Both the position numbers and the translations under genes were made by a program. Below, piece after piece: positions 19,321 to 30,100 of a stretch of DNA of 64,000 nt (positions within the stretch are counted from its first letter, which is position 1; every line of letters starts with the position of its first letter). Below the pieces are notes generated by a model, which made no database searches, was not told the origin of the DNA, and saw only the letters and a list, made by a program, of their open reading frames with translations. This stretch comes from Nostoc sp. HK-01 (GTDB taxonomy: Bacteria; Cyanobacteriota; Cyanobacteriia; Cyanobacteriales; Nostocaceae). Where the stretch lies: positions 2,855,501-2,919,500 of the forward strand of contig AP018318.1 in NCBI GenBank assembly GCA_003990705.1, read 5' to 3'.

Positions 19321-20607
19321 TCATTTGCCTGGTGGAGTACGCCGTCTTTGGAGAAATTCAGGAATGTCTAAACCTGATTTTTCTTTAGGTTCTGCTACTG
19401 GTGTAGATGGATTCGCTGTTGGTGATTGAGATGCTGGTTTTTTTTGTGCAGGTGCTACACGAGGATTGCTGGCATTTTGTGGTGGTGCTGTTGGGCCTTC
19501 ACCTGTGAAACCAGTTGCAATCACGGTAATTCTGACTTCGCCTTGTAGTCTGTCATCAATTACTGCACCAAAAATAATATTGGCGTTGGGATCAACTACC
19601 TCATAAATTGTTTCTGCGGCTGCATTCACTTCATGCAAGGTTAAGTCACTACCGCCAGTAATGTTGAAGACTACTCCTCTAGCTCCTTCGATCGAAGATT
19701 CTAGCAAAGGTGAAGAAATGGCTGCGATCGCCGCTTCCCTAGCTCGTGATTTTCCTGAGCTAATCCCAATCCCCATCAGTGCCGATCCCGCATCTGCCAT
19801 CACGGCTCGCACATCTGCAAAGTCAACGTTGACTAAACCAGGGATGGTGATGATGTCAGAAATACCTTGAACCCCTTGACGCAGCACATCATCTGCATAA
19901 CGAAAAGCTTCCTGTACAGGTGTCTGTTCGGGAATCACTTCTAATAATTTGTTGTTGGGGATGATAATCAGTGTATCTACCCGACTTTTCAGTCCTTCAA
20001 TGCCTTGTTCTGCTTGGCTGGTACGGCGACGACCCTCAAATACAAAGGGACGTGTTACCACACCAACTGTCAGAGCGCCCATTTCTTTAGCTACTTCTGC
20101 AACTATTGGCGCAGCACCTGTTCCAGTTCCACCCCCCATCCCCGCAGTGATGAATACTAAATCAGCACCCTCTAAAGCTGTGGCAATTTCATCGCGTGAT
20201 TCTTCAGCGGCCTTTTGCCCAATCGCCGGATTGCCCCCTGCGCCTAAACCACGGGTTAACTTTTGTCCAATTTGCAGCCGACTTGGCGCTCCAGCTAAAG
20301 TTAAAGCTTGAGCATCAGTATTAATTGACCAAAACTCCACGCCACTCACATCAGACTCGATCATCCGGTTCACGGCATTACCACCACCACCACCAACACC
20401 AATTACTTTGATGTTGGCGACTCTACCTGGAACAATCTCGCCAATGCGGCTATTTTCTACTGATATTTTTTTACTGTCTTGGCCTTGAGCAAAGTTCAGC
20501 CCAGAATGATTAAAGGGATTATTTGAGTTCACTGCCAGCGAAAATCCTGATTGTCCCACAGATTGGGAGTTTTTATAGGTAAGCCCTTGGTTATTATCAA
20601 GCGTCAT
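19321..20607 (-). CDS. ftsZ: Cell division protein FtsZ
   Basis: A protein of 428 residues. This tubulin-like GTPase forms the Z-ring. The nucleotide-binding [11 protein letters not shown] (about 72-82) and the tubulin signature GGGTGTG (158-164) are intact, as is the T7-loop region [11 protein letters not shown]. An N-terminal extension of about 60 residues precedes the GTPase core, a known trait of filamentous cyanobacterial FtsZ. A Pro/Ser-rich linker follows, and the C-terminus [12 protein letters not shown] is the conserved peptide that binds membrane tethers such as ZipN/Ftn2 and SepF. ftsQ lies upstream on the same strand but nearly 900 bp away. Confidence 0.98.
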   Translation of the reverse strand: MTLDNNQGLTYKNSQSVGQSGFSLAVNSNNPFNHSGLNFAQGQDSKKISVENSRIGEIVPGRVANIKVIGVGGGGGNAVNRMIESDVSGVEFWSINTDAQALTLAGAPSRLQIGQKLTRGLGAGGNPAIGQKAAEESRDEIATALEGADLVFITAGMGGGTGTGAAPIVAEVAKEMGALTVGVVTRPFVFEGRRRTSQAEQGIEGLKSRVDTLIIIPNNKLLEVIPEQTPVQEAFRYADDVLRQGVQGISDIITIPGLVNVDFADVRAVMADAGSALMGIGISSGKSRAREAAIAAISSPLLESSIEGARGVVFNITGGSDLTLHEVNAAAETIYEVVDPNANIIFGAVIDDRLQGEVRITVIATGFTGEGPTAPPQNASNPRVAPAQKKPASQSPTANPSTPVAEPKEKSGLDIPEFLQRRRTPPGK

Positions 20608-21502
20608 TGGATTTGTGAAAGGTAGATAAACGACTTTTCCGGGTGTTATTCACCTCAGAATCAACTATAGTTTGACACTGCCAAAATCTATAGGTACTGC
20701 TCTTGATTGTGAACATGACTGACAACTTTAACAAAATTGTCAATCCGAAAGTTTGCTATGGAAGCAGCTGTTAAAGCAGGCGATCGCATAGCTAATTCTA
20801 GAGAAGTATACCTACATTTACCTAAAGTTGATCTGTCTAACTTTAATAAGCTATTGATAGCTTTACTACTATGTTGCCGATTTTGCATAGTATAAATTTG
20901 GCATACTGAATGCCCTCCTATGATTTTGGTTAATGATTTAAGTTGGTCATTAATTTTACAACTACCTGTGATAGTTTTTTGTGTGCTAACTTTCGCTTTT
21001 CTGGAGTTTAATGAGTAAATTTTATTATTTCTTAATATTAAATAATACTCAAAATTAGGGTTACTTTTACTTTTATCATCTGTAGTATTGACTTGTTTTC
21101 CTTTGTAAAATCTAAACTCCATGAGCTTACAAAGCACACTAAGCTTATATAATTGAGCAGATAACATAACTGATAAAGATGCAAGGTGTCGCGTCTTATC
21201 TGCTTTAATAATATAGTTGATAGATTTAACCATTGGCGATAATTGCAACCTAAAAACTAAAATTTATCTTCTACATACATATCACTAGATTTTAGAGATA
21301 AAGAAAAATTTGGGTTGATAGCCACAAAGGAGACTTGGTAATTAAGCCTCCTGTTATCTCTTATTAAAAGTTCACGCTAATTTTTGGAGTGTATTGTCAA
21401 AAAAGTGAAAATTATCAATAAACTTATATATTTCTCTATTAGCATCAAATTTCTTAATTTACTGATAATATTTGATACATATAAATTAATATAAACTGTT
21501 TC
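20608..21502. other. Long ftsZ upstream region
   Basis: Nearly 900 bp between ftsQ and ftsZ, both on the minus strand. A 186-codon minus-strand open frame (20688-21248) occupies much of it, but it has atypical composition, no clear ribosome-binding site and no family that I recognise. I treat the region as a regulatory spacer. In related Anabaena strains ftsZ is read from its own promoters, which fits. A hexamer match to HIP1 is at about 20780. Confidence 0.45.
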
Positions 21503-22348
21503 TTAGGGTATTTGCGAGTCAACCTTTGGGCTTTTTTGGATCATATGTACTATGGGGGAGTCAGGATTTTTGAGATCAATATACTCTATTTGACTAGGAT
21601 TAATTTTGGCAGGTAAATTTCGTAGTTGTGTTAGTACCTTGATTTGTTCTGCTAATAGTGAACTGGGAGTACCAAAATGTACATTGCCGATTTCGGTTTT
21701 CAGGATTAAATTCGTTAAATCTTGAAAATTAACTTCCATAATTTTCACAGAACTTTGACTTAGTGAGGGATACAGTTGACTCCAATATTTCTGATATTGT
21801 TCTGGTGTGCCAACAACTTTCAGACTTGGTAATTTCAACTTTGGATTCACTAATGTATATTTTTCTAACGGTATCCAAACACCATTGGCATCTAGCAAAC
21901 CAGTAGAAGACTGTTTATTTTTAGCTGGAGTATTGGCTTCTGCAAACCTTTGAGCCATTGCTACAGGTACACGTTCTTGGATTTCGATAATTAACCCAGG
22001 CGGAAACAAGCGCCGATTAACAATTGCTTGAGCGATTGTCGGTTGTTTTTTCAAAGAGTCAGCGATCGCCGCAGGTTCAACCTTCCATAAAGATTGAGGA
22101 TAAGATAGCTTCAGCATCGACTTAATTGCTGTTTCTGGCAGGATTTCATTCCCTGACTTGATCACAATTTGTTTGGGATCATTGAGTACCCATACAGGTT
22201 GAAGTGCTACCCAAAGCGACCCCCCAGCTAAACCGCTAATGGCCACAGTTCGCCAAATAGCTTGAATAATTTTCATTTGCCTCTGCCTACGTAATTTTTT
22301 GCGGCGCTGGGCTAAATCTGTCTGAGAAACGGAGACAATACCTGCCAT
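21503..22348 (-). CDS. ftsQ: Cell division protein FtsQ (POTRA domain)
   Basis: A protein of 281 residues from the ATG at 22348, which has AGAGG just upstream. A GTG at 22354 overlaps that ribosome-binding site and is less likely. A basic cytoplasmic tail (RRKKLRRQRQMK) precedes one transmembrane helix (about 32-50). A POTRA domain follows (IKSMLKLSYPQSLWKVEPAAI ... RLFPPGLIIEIQERVPVAM). FtsQ is a divisome scaffold that links early and late division proteins across the plasma membrane. The ftsQ-ftsZ order is usual for cyanobacteria. Confidence 0.9.
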   Translation of the reverse strand: MAGIVSVSQTDLAQRRKKLRRQRQMKIIQAIWRTVAISGLAGGSLWVALQPVWVLNDPKQIVIKSGNEILPETAIKSMLKLSYPQSLWKVEPAAIADSLKKQPTIAQAIVNRRLFPPGLIIEIQERVPVAMAQRFAEANTPAKNKQSSTGLLDANGVWIPLEKYTLVNPKLKLPSLKVVGTPEQYQKYWSQLYPSLSQSSVKIMEVNFQDLTNLILKTEIGNVHFGTPSSLLAEQIKVLTQLRNLPAKINPSQIEYIDLKNPDSPIVHMIQKSPKVDSQIP

Positions 22349-23286
22349 TCTCACCTCTTGTTGATTACAATCTAAATTTTTAATTTGGCTGATAAATTTG
22401 GTTAAGTGCAGAATTCTCTATGGTTTTCAGTATCACCTTACAGCAACAACAGCAAAATTTAGGTATGAGAAACTTTACCTATTTTATTTTGCAGTGTTGA
22501 GTTGCCATTAAGTTAATTCTGGTGAACTTCAGTTACCGCGATCGCCTACGAACCTGGCAAACGAATTAGCGTTGACAAAAATACTATTCTATGCACTTGC
22601 AATAGGTAACTTCTTTACAGTAATTATGCCTTTCTGCGACGCATATCGCATTAATTGTCAAAAAATATAGCTAATTTCGAGACACAGATGTTTTGTCGCA
22701 AAAGCAATCTTGTGTTCCACATTTAACTCAAATGACAAAACATAATCTTGAGCTTGACATTATAGCAATCCTATTTGATTTGTAAACATCGTGCGGGGAA
22801 GAAGAGTATTGGCCATAAATATGCTTCTCAGTTCTTGTGAATGATTGAGAATGGCAAAAGTTGATTCTGCCTTAATCTAAGAAGTAAAAATTTTACCAAC
22901 ATTTATATCTGAGATAAACTCTAAATCAATCTAAGAGTAAATACTTAAATTGCTAATTAAATAAATACATATCAAAATTTTACTGTCTGCTAATTCTCTT
23001 GACGACATTAACAACTGCATATAAGTTTGTATTCAGTCAAGTAAAAGCTTAAAGATTGTCAAAAGCTCAACAAAATAAGGCTAAAAGACAGATATACTGG
23101 ACTTATCAGGGACAATTACATCTCTAGTATTGTCTAATAGTCACTGGTAACAAAAGCTTACCTAGTGAAACTCACCTGAAATTCAAAACACAAAGGTGAG
23201 TTCATCTAATGGCTATAACTTAACTAGAGATGCTTCGTATATAAATAGACAAACAACACAGTATCTACAACTGCATCTACATCTCA
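22349..23286. other. Intergenic region between ftsQ and the first ATPase module
   Basis: About 930 bp of AT-rich sequence between divergent genes. A perfect nine-base inverted repeat (AACTCACCT at 23169-23177, AGGTGAGTT at 23194-23202) lies 84 bp upstream of the ATPase start, a candidate operator or leader hairpin. No gene was recognised. Confidence 0.5.
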
Positions 23287-24618
23287 ATGATTAATACAGA
23301 GTATTTGTCACGCTTTTATAAAGCATGTAACCCTAGCTACGCGCTGAACATGAGCGATCGGCTTGATCAGCAGTACTATATAGATTTCGCCAATGTACGT
23401 GGCTGCAAAATTGTCGAAGAATTGCAACGTACAATCAGCCGTATTTCTCCCGATGAACCTACCTGTCAGTTATTTACAGGTCATATTGGTTGTGGTAAAT
23501 CTACAGAATTACAACGCCTCAAAGCAGAACTAGAAGCTGTAGGATTTCATGTAGTTTACTTTGAATCTAGTCAAGACTTGGATATGGCGGATATCGATGT
23601 CAGCGATATTTTACTGAGTGTAGCTCGTCAAGTCAGCGCTAGTTTAGAAGCAATTAAGATCCAAGTTCAACCACATTACTTTATCAATCTCTTCAAAGAA
23701 ATTGGAGATTTTTTGCAAAGCCCTATAGAACTTTCTGGACAAGCAGAGTTGTCCTTGGGAATTGCGAAAATTACAGCCAAAACCAAAGATAGCGCCCAGG
23801 TACGAAATCAACTCAGGCAATATCTAGAACCACGCACTAATAGTATTTTGCAAGCAATTAACGAAGAGGTTCTAGAAAAAGCTGTTGAACAACTTAAACT
23901 CAGAGGTCAAAAAGGTTTAGTTGTTATTGTTGATAATTTAGATCGAGTAGATATGCGTCCTTTAGCATCTGGGCGGACACAACCAGAATATCTGTTCATA
24001 GACCGAGGTGAACAATTACGCCGCCTCAAATGTCATGTAGTCTACACTATTCCCCTAGCGTTAATTTTTTCTAATGAGTATGAAACACTCAAAAACCGCT
24101 TGGGTGGAGGTATTGCGCCTAAAGTATTACCAATGGTAAGAGTTAGGCAAAGAGATGGTAGTGACTATGAACCAGGGATGTTACTACTGCGCCAGTTAGT
24201 TTTAGCCAGAGCTTTTCCAGAAGTTTCCTACAACGAAAGGCTGTCGTTAATCACAGAATTATTTGAGTATCCTGAAACCCTCGACCGTTTATGTCGTGTG
24301 AGTGGCGGCCACATCCGTAACTTATTAGGATTGCTATATAGCTGTCTGCAACGGCAAGATCCTCCTTTTTCTGGGGACTGTTTAGAAGCAGTAATTAAAG
24401 ACTATCGAGATGACTTGCTATTAGCTATTGATGAATATCAGTGGGAACTACTATTTGAGGTTGTACAACAGCAGAGCGTAAAAGGAGAATCTGAGTATCA
24501 AAGCTTGCTGCGAAGTATGTATTTATTTGAATACCGCGATCCTGTTGGTCGTTGGTTTGGGATTAGTCCAGCATTAGCAGAGACAGAAAAAGTTATTGCT
24601 TGGCAGCAAAAAATATAA
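23287..24618 (+). CDS. P-loop ATPase of a two-gene ATPase/STAND-WD40 module
   Basis: A protein of 443 residues. Walker A GHIGCGKST is at 65-73 and Walker B LVVIVDNLDR at 211-220. VVYTIPLALIF may hold a sensor element. The N-terminus (YKACNPSYALNMSDRLDQQYYIDFANVRG) precedes the P-loop as in AAA-type STAND-like ATPases. Its closest relative in this window is the ATPase at 42942: they share TGHxGCGKST, an [VI]-R-x(5)-Q-x(4,5) helix, the VI[VI]D[ND]LD Walker B, YTIP, SGG followed by L, and a C-terminal LFEYRD/LEYRN element. The partner gene follows after 116 bp. The function is unknown; sensing or switch activity coupled to the partner is an inference. Confidence 0.75.
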   Translation: MINTEYLSRFYKACNPSYALNMSDRLDQQYYIDFANVRGCKIVEELQRTISRISPDEPTCQLFTGHIGCGKSTELQRLKAELEAVGFHVVYFESSQDLDMADIDVSDILLSVARQVSASLEAIKIQVQPHYFINLFKEIGDFLQSPIELSGQAELSLGIAKITAKTKDSAQVRNQLRQYLEPRTNSILQAINEEVLEKAVEQLKLRGQKGLVVIVDNLDRVDMRPLASGRTQPEYLFIDRGEQLRRLKCHVVYTIPLALIFSNEYETLKNRLGGGIAPKVLPMVRVRQRDGSDYEPGMLLLRQLVLARAFPEVSYNERLSLITELFEYPETLDRLCRVSGGHIRNLLGLLYSCLQRQDPPFSGDCLEAVIKDYRDDLLLAIDEYQWELLFEVVQQQSVKGESEYQSLLRSMYLFEYRDPVGRWFGISPALAETEKVIAWQQKI

Positions 24619-24734
24619 TCGTACTGAGTGAGCTAATAGTTATTAGCATCAGTCATTAGTCCATCTTCATTTGACTAGTGACTAATTTATAATGAGCAAT
24701 TTTTCCTGTTGAGGCTGTATTCCGGTTTTGAGAT

Positions 24735-27700
24735 ATGACAAAATCCCCGTTCACAGTAGAGAGTGTTAATCATAATAAGAATTCTCTGCAAAGGTTAGTG
24801 CGCTCAATCAAGCTTTCTAAAGGCCAATTTGCTCTTATTCTTGTGCGATGTAACTATCAGCAATTAAGAGAGCAAATGCTAGAAAATATTCGCTCTCTGA
24901 CAAAAGATATAAACTTACAAGAAATCTATCTCCAACCAGCAACTAAAGCTTTACATACAACAATCATTACAAAATTAAGTCTAGATCATCCTGCCGTAAT
25001 TACAGATTCTCTACCATCAGCAGTCATGGTTTTTGGTTTAGAGTCAATTCTGGCACTGGAAGACTTATTAACGAGTCTTAATCAAGCTAGAGATATCTAT
25101 ACAGCAACTTTTCCTTTTCCTGTGGTGTTGTGGCTACAAGATGAAGTAGCAACAATGCTGACCAAACTAGCACCAGATTTCAAAAGTTGGGCTGCCACTA
25201 CTATTAAGTTTGAATTGTCAAAAGAAGATTTAATTGCCTTAATACGTCAAGAGACAGAATCACTGTTTGCTAAATTTTTAGAAGCAGGTGCGGAAAAATT
25301 TTTATCTAACGCTGCTCTTGATTTAGCACCTAAATCACAACATCGTCACGAAATTGAGTCTGCCAGAAATGATTTACTACGTCTGTATAGTGTTCAACTA
25401 GAGCCAGGGTTAGAAGCTAGTTTAGAATTTGTTTTAGGACGAGATAAATACGCTAGTGACCAAATTAATAGTGCATTAGCTCATTATCAAAGAAGCTTAA
25501 GTTTATGGCAGAGAGAGGCTAAACGAGAAAATGAAATAGTTCAAAAAATAGAAGTATTAGATGAAAAATTAGAACATAATTATGCTTACAGAATTCGACA
25601 GGCAATAGTCTTATTCCATGTGGGTCTATGTTATCGCCGTATGGCTGACTTACATCAAATTACTAATAGTAACTATTGTCAACATGCTCTTTCATGGTTT
25701 CAGAGGTGTTTAGATTTATTAGAACAATTACAAAGACAAGATTTAGTAGCAAAATTTATTTTGCCTGCTTGTGAAATGCTGCAACGTTTAAAATATTTGG
25801 ATGAGCTAGAAGTATTAGCACAAAAGTCTTTACATCTACATGAAAGGTATGGAAATACTGCTAAAGTAGCACAAGATTATGGTTTTTTAGCAGATGTAGC
25901 AGCATCACGCAATAATTGGGTATTGGCGCATGAATTAGCTAATACCGCACTTTCTATTGCCGAATTAGCAACAGAAGTTTCTCGACAGCAGGAAAGTTGG
26001 TATCTTTTATTGTTGGCTCGGACTCAGAAACATTTAGGGCAATGGGAAGAAGCAATTAGTAATTTAGAATGGGCCAGGGTAGTTTGTGAACTACAGTATG
26101 AACCATCGCTATATTTAGAAATTTTAGAAGAATTGCGATCGCTCTACTTCTTTGAGCGCCATGATTATGCAGAAGCATTCAATCTCAAGCAAGAAAAAGT
26201 TCAAATAGAACACCAATATGGTTTTCGTGTATTTATTGGAGCCAGTCAATTACAGCCAAAACGCTACAGAATTAACCCTGTTTTAGAAACCCAAAAAATA
26301 TCATTTATCCCAGAAGATATCGCTCAAGAAATAGCTGCTTCTGGACGGCTGCAAGATGTTAACCGTTTAATTGAAAGAATTACCCGCGCTGATCATAAAT
26401 TAACTATCATACATGGACAATCAGGAGTTGGTAAAAGTTCAACTATTAAAGCTGGTTTAGTACCTGCTTTAAAGGGAAGAGTTATTGGTGAAAGGATTCC
26501 TTTACCGATTGTTTTATCAGGATATACAGATTGGGTAACAGCTTTGGGACGTAGTATCAACCAAACTTTAGCACAGTCAGAATTAGCAATTGCTGTAGAA
26601 TTTACACCTACTATCCTCATAGAAAAGCTACGTTTAGCAACTGAATGTAATCATATAATAGTTATTATATTTGACCAGTTTGAAGAATTTTTCTTTACCA
26701 GTAACTCCAGCCAAAGATTAGAATTTTATAAATTCTTCATTGCCTGTTTGAATATTCCTTATGTAAAAACAATTATTTCTTTAAGAGAAGATTATTTACA
26801 TTATTTGTTAGAATTTGAACGTTTTAGTAAAGAAAATAATGATTATTTATATGATTTAGGTGTAATTAATAAAAACATTCTCGATAAAGATATTCGTTAT
26901 TTTTTAGGTAAATTTTCTATAGAGGATACAAGAGGAATTATTTACAGTTTTACAAAACGCTCCCACTATGAAATGAGTGATGAATTAATTCATCAGCTAG
27001 TCCAGGATTTAGCTGGAGAATCAGGAGAAGTAAATCCAATCGAATTACAAATAGTTGGAGTGCAGTTACAAGCAGAAAATATCACGACACTCGAACAATA
27101 TAAAATTTGTGGTAGTTCAGCAAAGCTGGTCGAGCGCTGGCTTGAGGAAGTGATCAAGGATTGTGGCAAAGAAAATGAAGATTTAAGTTGGCAATTATTA
27201 TTTGAGCTAACTGATGAAAAAGGCTTTCGTCCCCTCAAGACTAAATCTGATTTAGCCATTGCTTTAGGAAAGAATATCCATACAACATCTGGCACAAAAT
27301 CAGACTGTGAGCTAATTCTCGAAATTTTAGTAGGTTCAGGTTTGATATTGCGGTTACGTGAAGAATTAGGCGATCGCTATCAATTAGTTCATGATTATTT
27401 GGTAGAGCCAATTCGTCAGAGAAATAGTTATGGCATAGTTGCTGAACTCGAAAAAGTCAAATCTGAAAAAAAACGCGCTGAAGTCGCACAAAAGCTTTCT
27501 CAAGAACATCTCAATTTAATTTTGCAAAGGCGGTTGCGAGAAGCACGCATAGCAGGTGTTGTGTTGGCAATTATGGGTGGAACTATTGCCGCTTTATGGT
27601 GGCAAGCCGACTTGCAAAAAAGAGCCGCAATTCGTCAAACAATTCGCGCCGAACGTAGTGAAACTAATTTGAAAATTAGTGCGATCGCCGCAACTAGTGA

Positions 27701-29741
27701 AGCTTTATTTGCTTCCAACAAAGAGTTTGATGCTCTTTTAGAAGGTTTACGCGCCTGGAGAAAGTTGAAACAAGCAGACGAAGTGTTACCAGAAACTCGA
27801 ATGCGTGTAGTAACTGCCTTACAACAGGCAGTTTATGGGGTGTCGGAGTTAAATCGTTTGGAAGGACACACTGATATTGTTTGGGGTGTTGCTTTTAGTC
27901 CCGATGGCAAGTTATTGGCTTCTGGTAGCCGCGATCAAACAGTAAAACTTTGGCGACCTGATGGAACTTTGCTACAAACCCTGAAAGGTCATACTGAGTC
28001 AGTCACCAGCGTGAGTTTTAGCCCCGATGGGCAAAGTCTCGCATCTTCCAGTCTCGACAAAACTGTACAAATCTGGCAGAAAAACCCAATTACGGGCGAA
28101 TTTGATTTACAACCAGCCAAAACCCTAGTAGACCGAGGCTGGGTTTATTGTGTGAGTTACAGTCCCGATGGAGAGTTGCTGGCGACAGGTAATAAAGATG
28201 CCACAGTCAAACTTTGGCGTAAGGACGGTACTTTAGTCAAAGTTCTGAAAGGACATCAAGGGTGGGTAAATTGGGTCAGTTTCAGCCCTGATGGTCAATT
28301 AATTGCTTCAGCTAGTGACGATCGCACTGTAAAAATTTGGCGACGCGATGGCACACTAGTCAAAACACTTTCTGGACATCAAAATGGTGTAACTGTTGTG
28401 ACTTTTAGTCCTGATGGGCAAATGATTGCTTCAGCAGGTAGAGATAAAATTATCAAATTGTGGCAGCGACAGCCAAATAGTGATGATAACTTTGACTTTC
28501 AAGCTTATAAAAATTTAGAGCAGCATACTAGTACAATTTGGAGCCTGAATTTCAGCATTGATGGGCAAAGGTTAGCGTCAGGAAGTGATGACAATACTGT
28601 TAACCTCTGGAGTAGCACCGGCACATTACTCAAAACCTTTAAAGGCCATAGTGATGCGGTGGCTAGTGTGGCTTTTAGCCCAGATAACAAAATATTGGCA
28701 TCAGGAAGTTATGACAAAAGTGTCAAAATTTGGAGTTTGGATGCACCAACATTACCAATTTTGCGGGGGCATCAAGATAGAGTTTTGAGTGTTGCATGGA
28801 GTCCTGATGGGCAGATGTTGGCTTCTGGTAGCCGCGATCGCACCGTGAAACTTTGGCAAAGAGAAACAATTCGTGGCGAAGCCACAACCCGACTTTACAA
28901 AACTTTAGTAGGGCATACAGATAAAGTTCCGAGTGTGAGTTTTGACCCCTTCGGTGAACTGCTGGCATCAGGTAGTTATGACAAAACAGTAAAAATCTGG
29001 CGGCGGGATGGCACTTTACTCAAGACCTTGCAAGGACATACTGATAGTGTTATGAGTGTCAGTTTTAGTCCTGATGGCCAGCTATTAGCATCAGCCAGTA
29101 AAGACAAAACAATCAAACTGTGGAGCCGTGACGGTCAATTACTCACAACCTTGGTAGGACACCAAGGTTGGGTGAACAGCGTTAATTTTAGTCCTGATAG
29201 CCAGCTGCTTGCCTCTGCTAGTGATGATCAAACAGTCAAACTGTGGCGACGGGATGGTACTTTGGTCAAAACGTTTTCACCCCATGACAGTTGGGTATTG
29301 GGTGTTAGCTTCAGCCCTACTGACCAATTAATCGCTTCTGCTAGTTGGGATAACACTGTGAGATTATGGCGACGCGATGGTACTTTGTTAAAAACATTGT
29401 TAAAGGGCTACAGCGATAGTGTTAATTCCGTGACTTTCAGCCCTAATGGTGAATTACTGGCGGCTGCTAGTTGGGATAGCACAGTCAAACTGTGGAGTCG
29501 TGATGGCAAGTTAATTAAAACCCTGAATGGACATCGCGCCCCAGTCTTGAGTGTGAGTTTTAGCCCTGATGGTCATACATTAGCATCCGCAAGTGATGAT
29601 AACACAATCATTTTGTGGAATTTGCATTTGGAAGACTTACTGTTGCGTGGTTGTAACTGGGCAGACAATTACCTTAGTCACAACCATAATGTTGAAGAAC
29701 GCGATCGCTTTTTGTGTGATGGCATTAGTCCTGGCCAGTAA
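24735..29741 (+). CDS. Giant multidomain protein: degenerate N-terminal domain, TPR-like helices, nSTAND1-type NTPase, TM segment, 14 WD40 repeats
   Basis: A protein of 1668 residues. Residues 1-165 form a domain with FPFPVVLW and APDFKSW (126-152), shared with the protein at 44224. Residues about 225-490 are helical, TPR-like. An NTPase follows, with Walker A GQSGVGKSS from about 561 and Walker B IIFDQFEEFF around 645, as in novel STAND NTPase 1. A hydrophobic stretch (about 941-957) suggests membrane anchoring. Residues about 1041-1635 hold 14 WD40 repeats, enough for two seven-bladed propellers. STAND proteins with propellers usually act as signal-gated assembly switches. It is encoded 116 bp after its ATPase partner. 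No toxin or nuclease domain is recognised, so the output is unknown. Confidence 0.85.
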   Translation: MTKSPFTVESVNHNKNSLQRLVRSIKLSKGQFALILVRCNYQQLREQMLENIRSLTKDINLQEIYLQPATKALHTTIITKLSLDHPAVITDSLPSAVMVFGLESILALEDLLTSLNQARDIYTATFPFPVVLWLQDEVATMLTKLAPDFKSWAATTIKFELSKEDLIALIRQETESLFAKFLEAGAEKFLSNAALDLAPKSQHRHEIESARNDLLRLYSVQLEPGLEASLEFVLGRDKYASDQINSALAHYQRSLSLWQREAKRENEIVQKIEVLDEKLEHNYAYRIRQAIVLFHVGLCYRRMADLHQITNSNYCQHALSWFQRCLDLLEQLQRQDLVAKFILPACEMLQRLKYLDELEVLAQKSLHLHERYGNTAKVAQDYGFLADVAASRNNWVLAHELANTALSIAELATEVSRQQESWYLLLLARTQKHLGQWEEAISNLEWARVVCELQYEPSLYLEILEELRSLYFFERHDYAEAFNLKQEKVQIEHQYGFRVFIGASQLQPKRYRINPVLETQKISFIPEDIAQEIAASGRLQDVNRLIERITRADHKLTIIHGQSGVGKSSTIKAGLVPALKGRVIGERIPLPIVLSGYTDWVTALGRSINQTLAQSELAIAVEFTPTILIEKLRLATECNHIIVIIFDQFEEFFFTSNSSQRLEFYKFFIACLNIPYVKTIISLREDYLHYLLEFERFSKENNDYLYDLGVINKNILDKDIRYFLGKFSIEDTRGIIYSFTKRSHYEMSDELIHQLVQDLAGESGEVNPIELQIVGVQLQAENITTLEQYKICGSSAKLVERWLEEVIKDCGKENEDLSWQLLFELTDEKGFRPLKTKSDLAIALGKNIHTTSGTKSDCELILEILVGSGLILRLREELGDRYQLVHDYLVEPIRQRNSYGIVAELEKVKSEKKRAEVAQKLSQEHLNLILQRRLREARIAGVVLAIMGGTIAALWWQADLQKRAAIRQTIRAERSETNLKISAIAATSEALFASNKEFDALLEGLRAWRKLKQADEVLPETRMRVVTALQQAVYGVSELNRLEGHTDIVWGVAFSPDGKLLASGSRDQTVKLWRPDGTLLQTLKGHTESVTSVSFSPDGQSLASSSLDKTVQIWQKNPITGEFDLQPAKTLVDRGWVYCVSYSPDGELLATGNKDATVKLWRKDGTLVKVLKGHQGWVNWVSFSPDGQLIASASDDRTVKIWRRDGTLVKTLSGHQNGVTVVTFSPDGQMIASAGRDKIIKLWQRQPNSDDNFDFQAYKNLEQHTSTIWSLNFSIDGQRLASGSDDNTVNLWSSTGTLLKTFKGHSDAVASVAFSPDNKILASGSYDKSVKIWSLDAPTLPILRGHQDRVLSVAWSPDGQMLASGSRDRTVKLWQRETIRGEATTRLYKTLVGHTDKVPSVSFDPFGELLASGSYDKTVKIWRRDGTLLKTLQGHTDSVMSVSFSPDGQLLASASKDKTIKLWSRDGQLLTTLVGHQGWVNSVNFSPDSQLLASASDDQTVKLWRRDGTLVKTFSPHDSWVLGVSFSPTDQLIASASWDNTVRLWRRDGTLLKTLLKGYSDSVNSVTFSPNGELLAAASWDSTVKLWSRDGKLIKTLNGHRAPVLSVSFSPDGHTLASASDDNTIILWNLHLEDLLLRGCNWADNYLSHNHNVEERDRFLCDGISPGQ

Positions 29742-29785
29742 AGATTTCAGTTGATCAAACCAAGAGCGATCGCTTTGCAAATTTT

Positions 29786-30100
29786 TTAATCGCTGTTTTC
29801 TTTCATCACCTCTGGTAGCAAATTTTCTAGAAAAGCTTTGAGTCTCATCCTCTCAATGTAAGGCCAGCCACCCTCAGACTCAATATCTTTCAGTAGTGAG
29901 TAAAGTTGCTGGCGATTATCGGGCAGACTCTCCTGAAAAACACCATCCCGAATTGCTCGATGTAAATACTCCAACTGCCGCAGCAAGTTTAAAAGAGCGA
30001 GTGGATCTCCTTGGCAATCCCTCGCTACATCATTCACTGCTGAGGCAATTTTTTCCAATTCCTCAGAAAAATCTGTCGATTCAAAACTTTTGTTGCTCAT
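29786..30100 (-). CDS. Small conserved-type protein, function unknown
   Basis: A protein of 104 residues from the ATG at 30100, which follows AGAGAGAG. A TTG at 30133 would add 11 residues but has no ribosome-binding site. The protein is helical and acidic: SEELEKIASAVNDVA, PLALLNLLRQLEYLHRAIRDGVF and YIERMRLKAFLENLLPEV look like three or four amphipathic helices. No family was identified. It is convergent with the WD40 gene, with 44 bp between the stops. Confidence 0.65.
   Translation of the reverse strand: MSNKSFESTDFSEELEKIASAVNDVARDCQGDPLALLNLLRQLEYLHRAIRDGVFQESLPDNRQQLYSLLKDIESEGGWPYIERMRLKAFLENLLPEVMKENSD

Noticed and set aside
20688-21248. 186-codon minus-strand frame upstream of ftsZ
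   Set aside because: Atypical Lys/Ser/Asn-rich sequence without domains, in the place where the ftsZ promoters are expected. Kept only as part of the spacer, though a strain-specific gene cannot be excluded.
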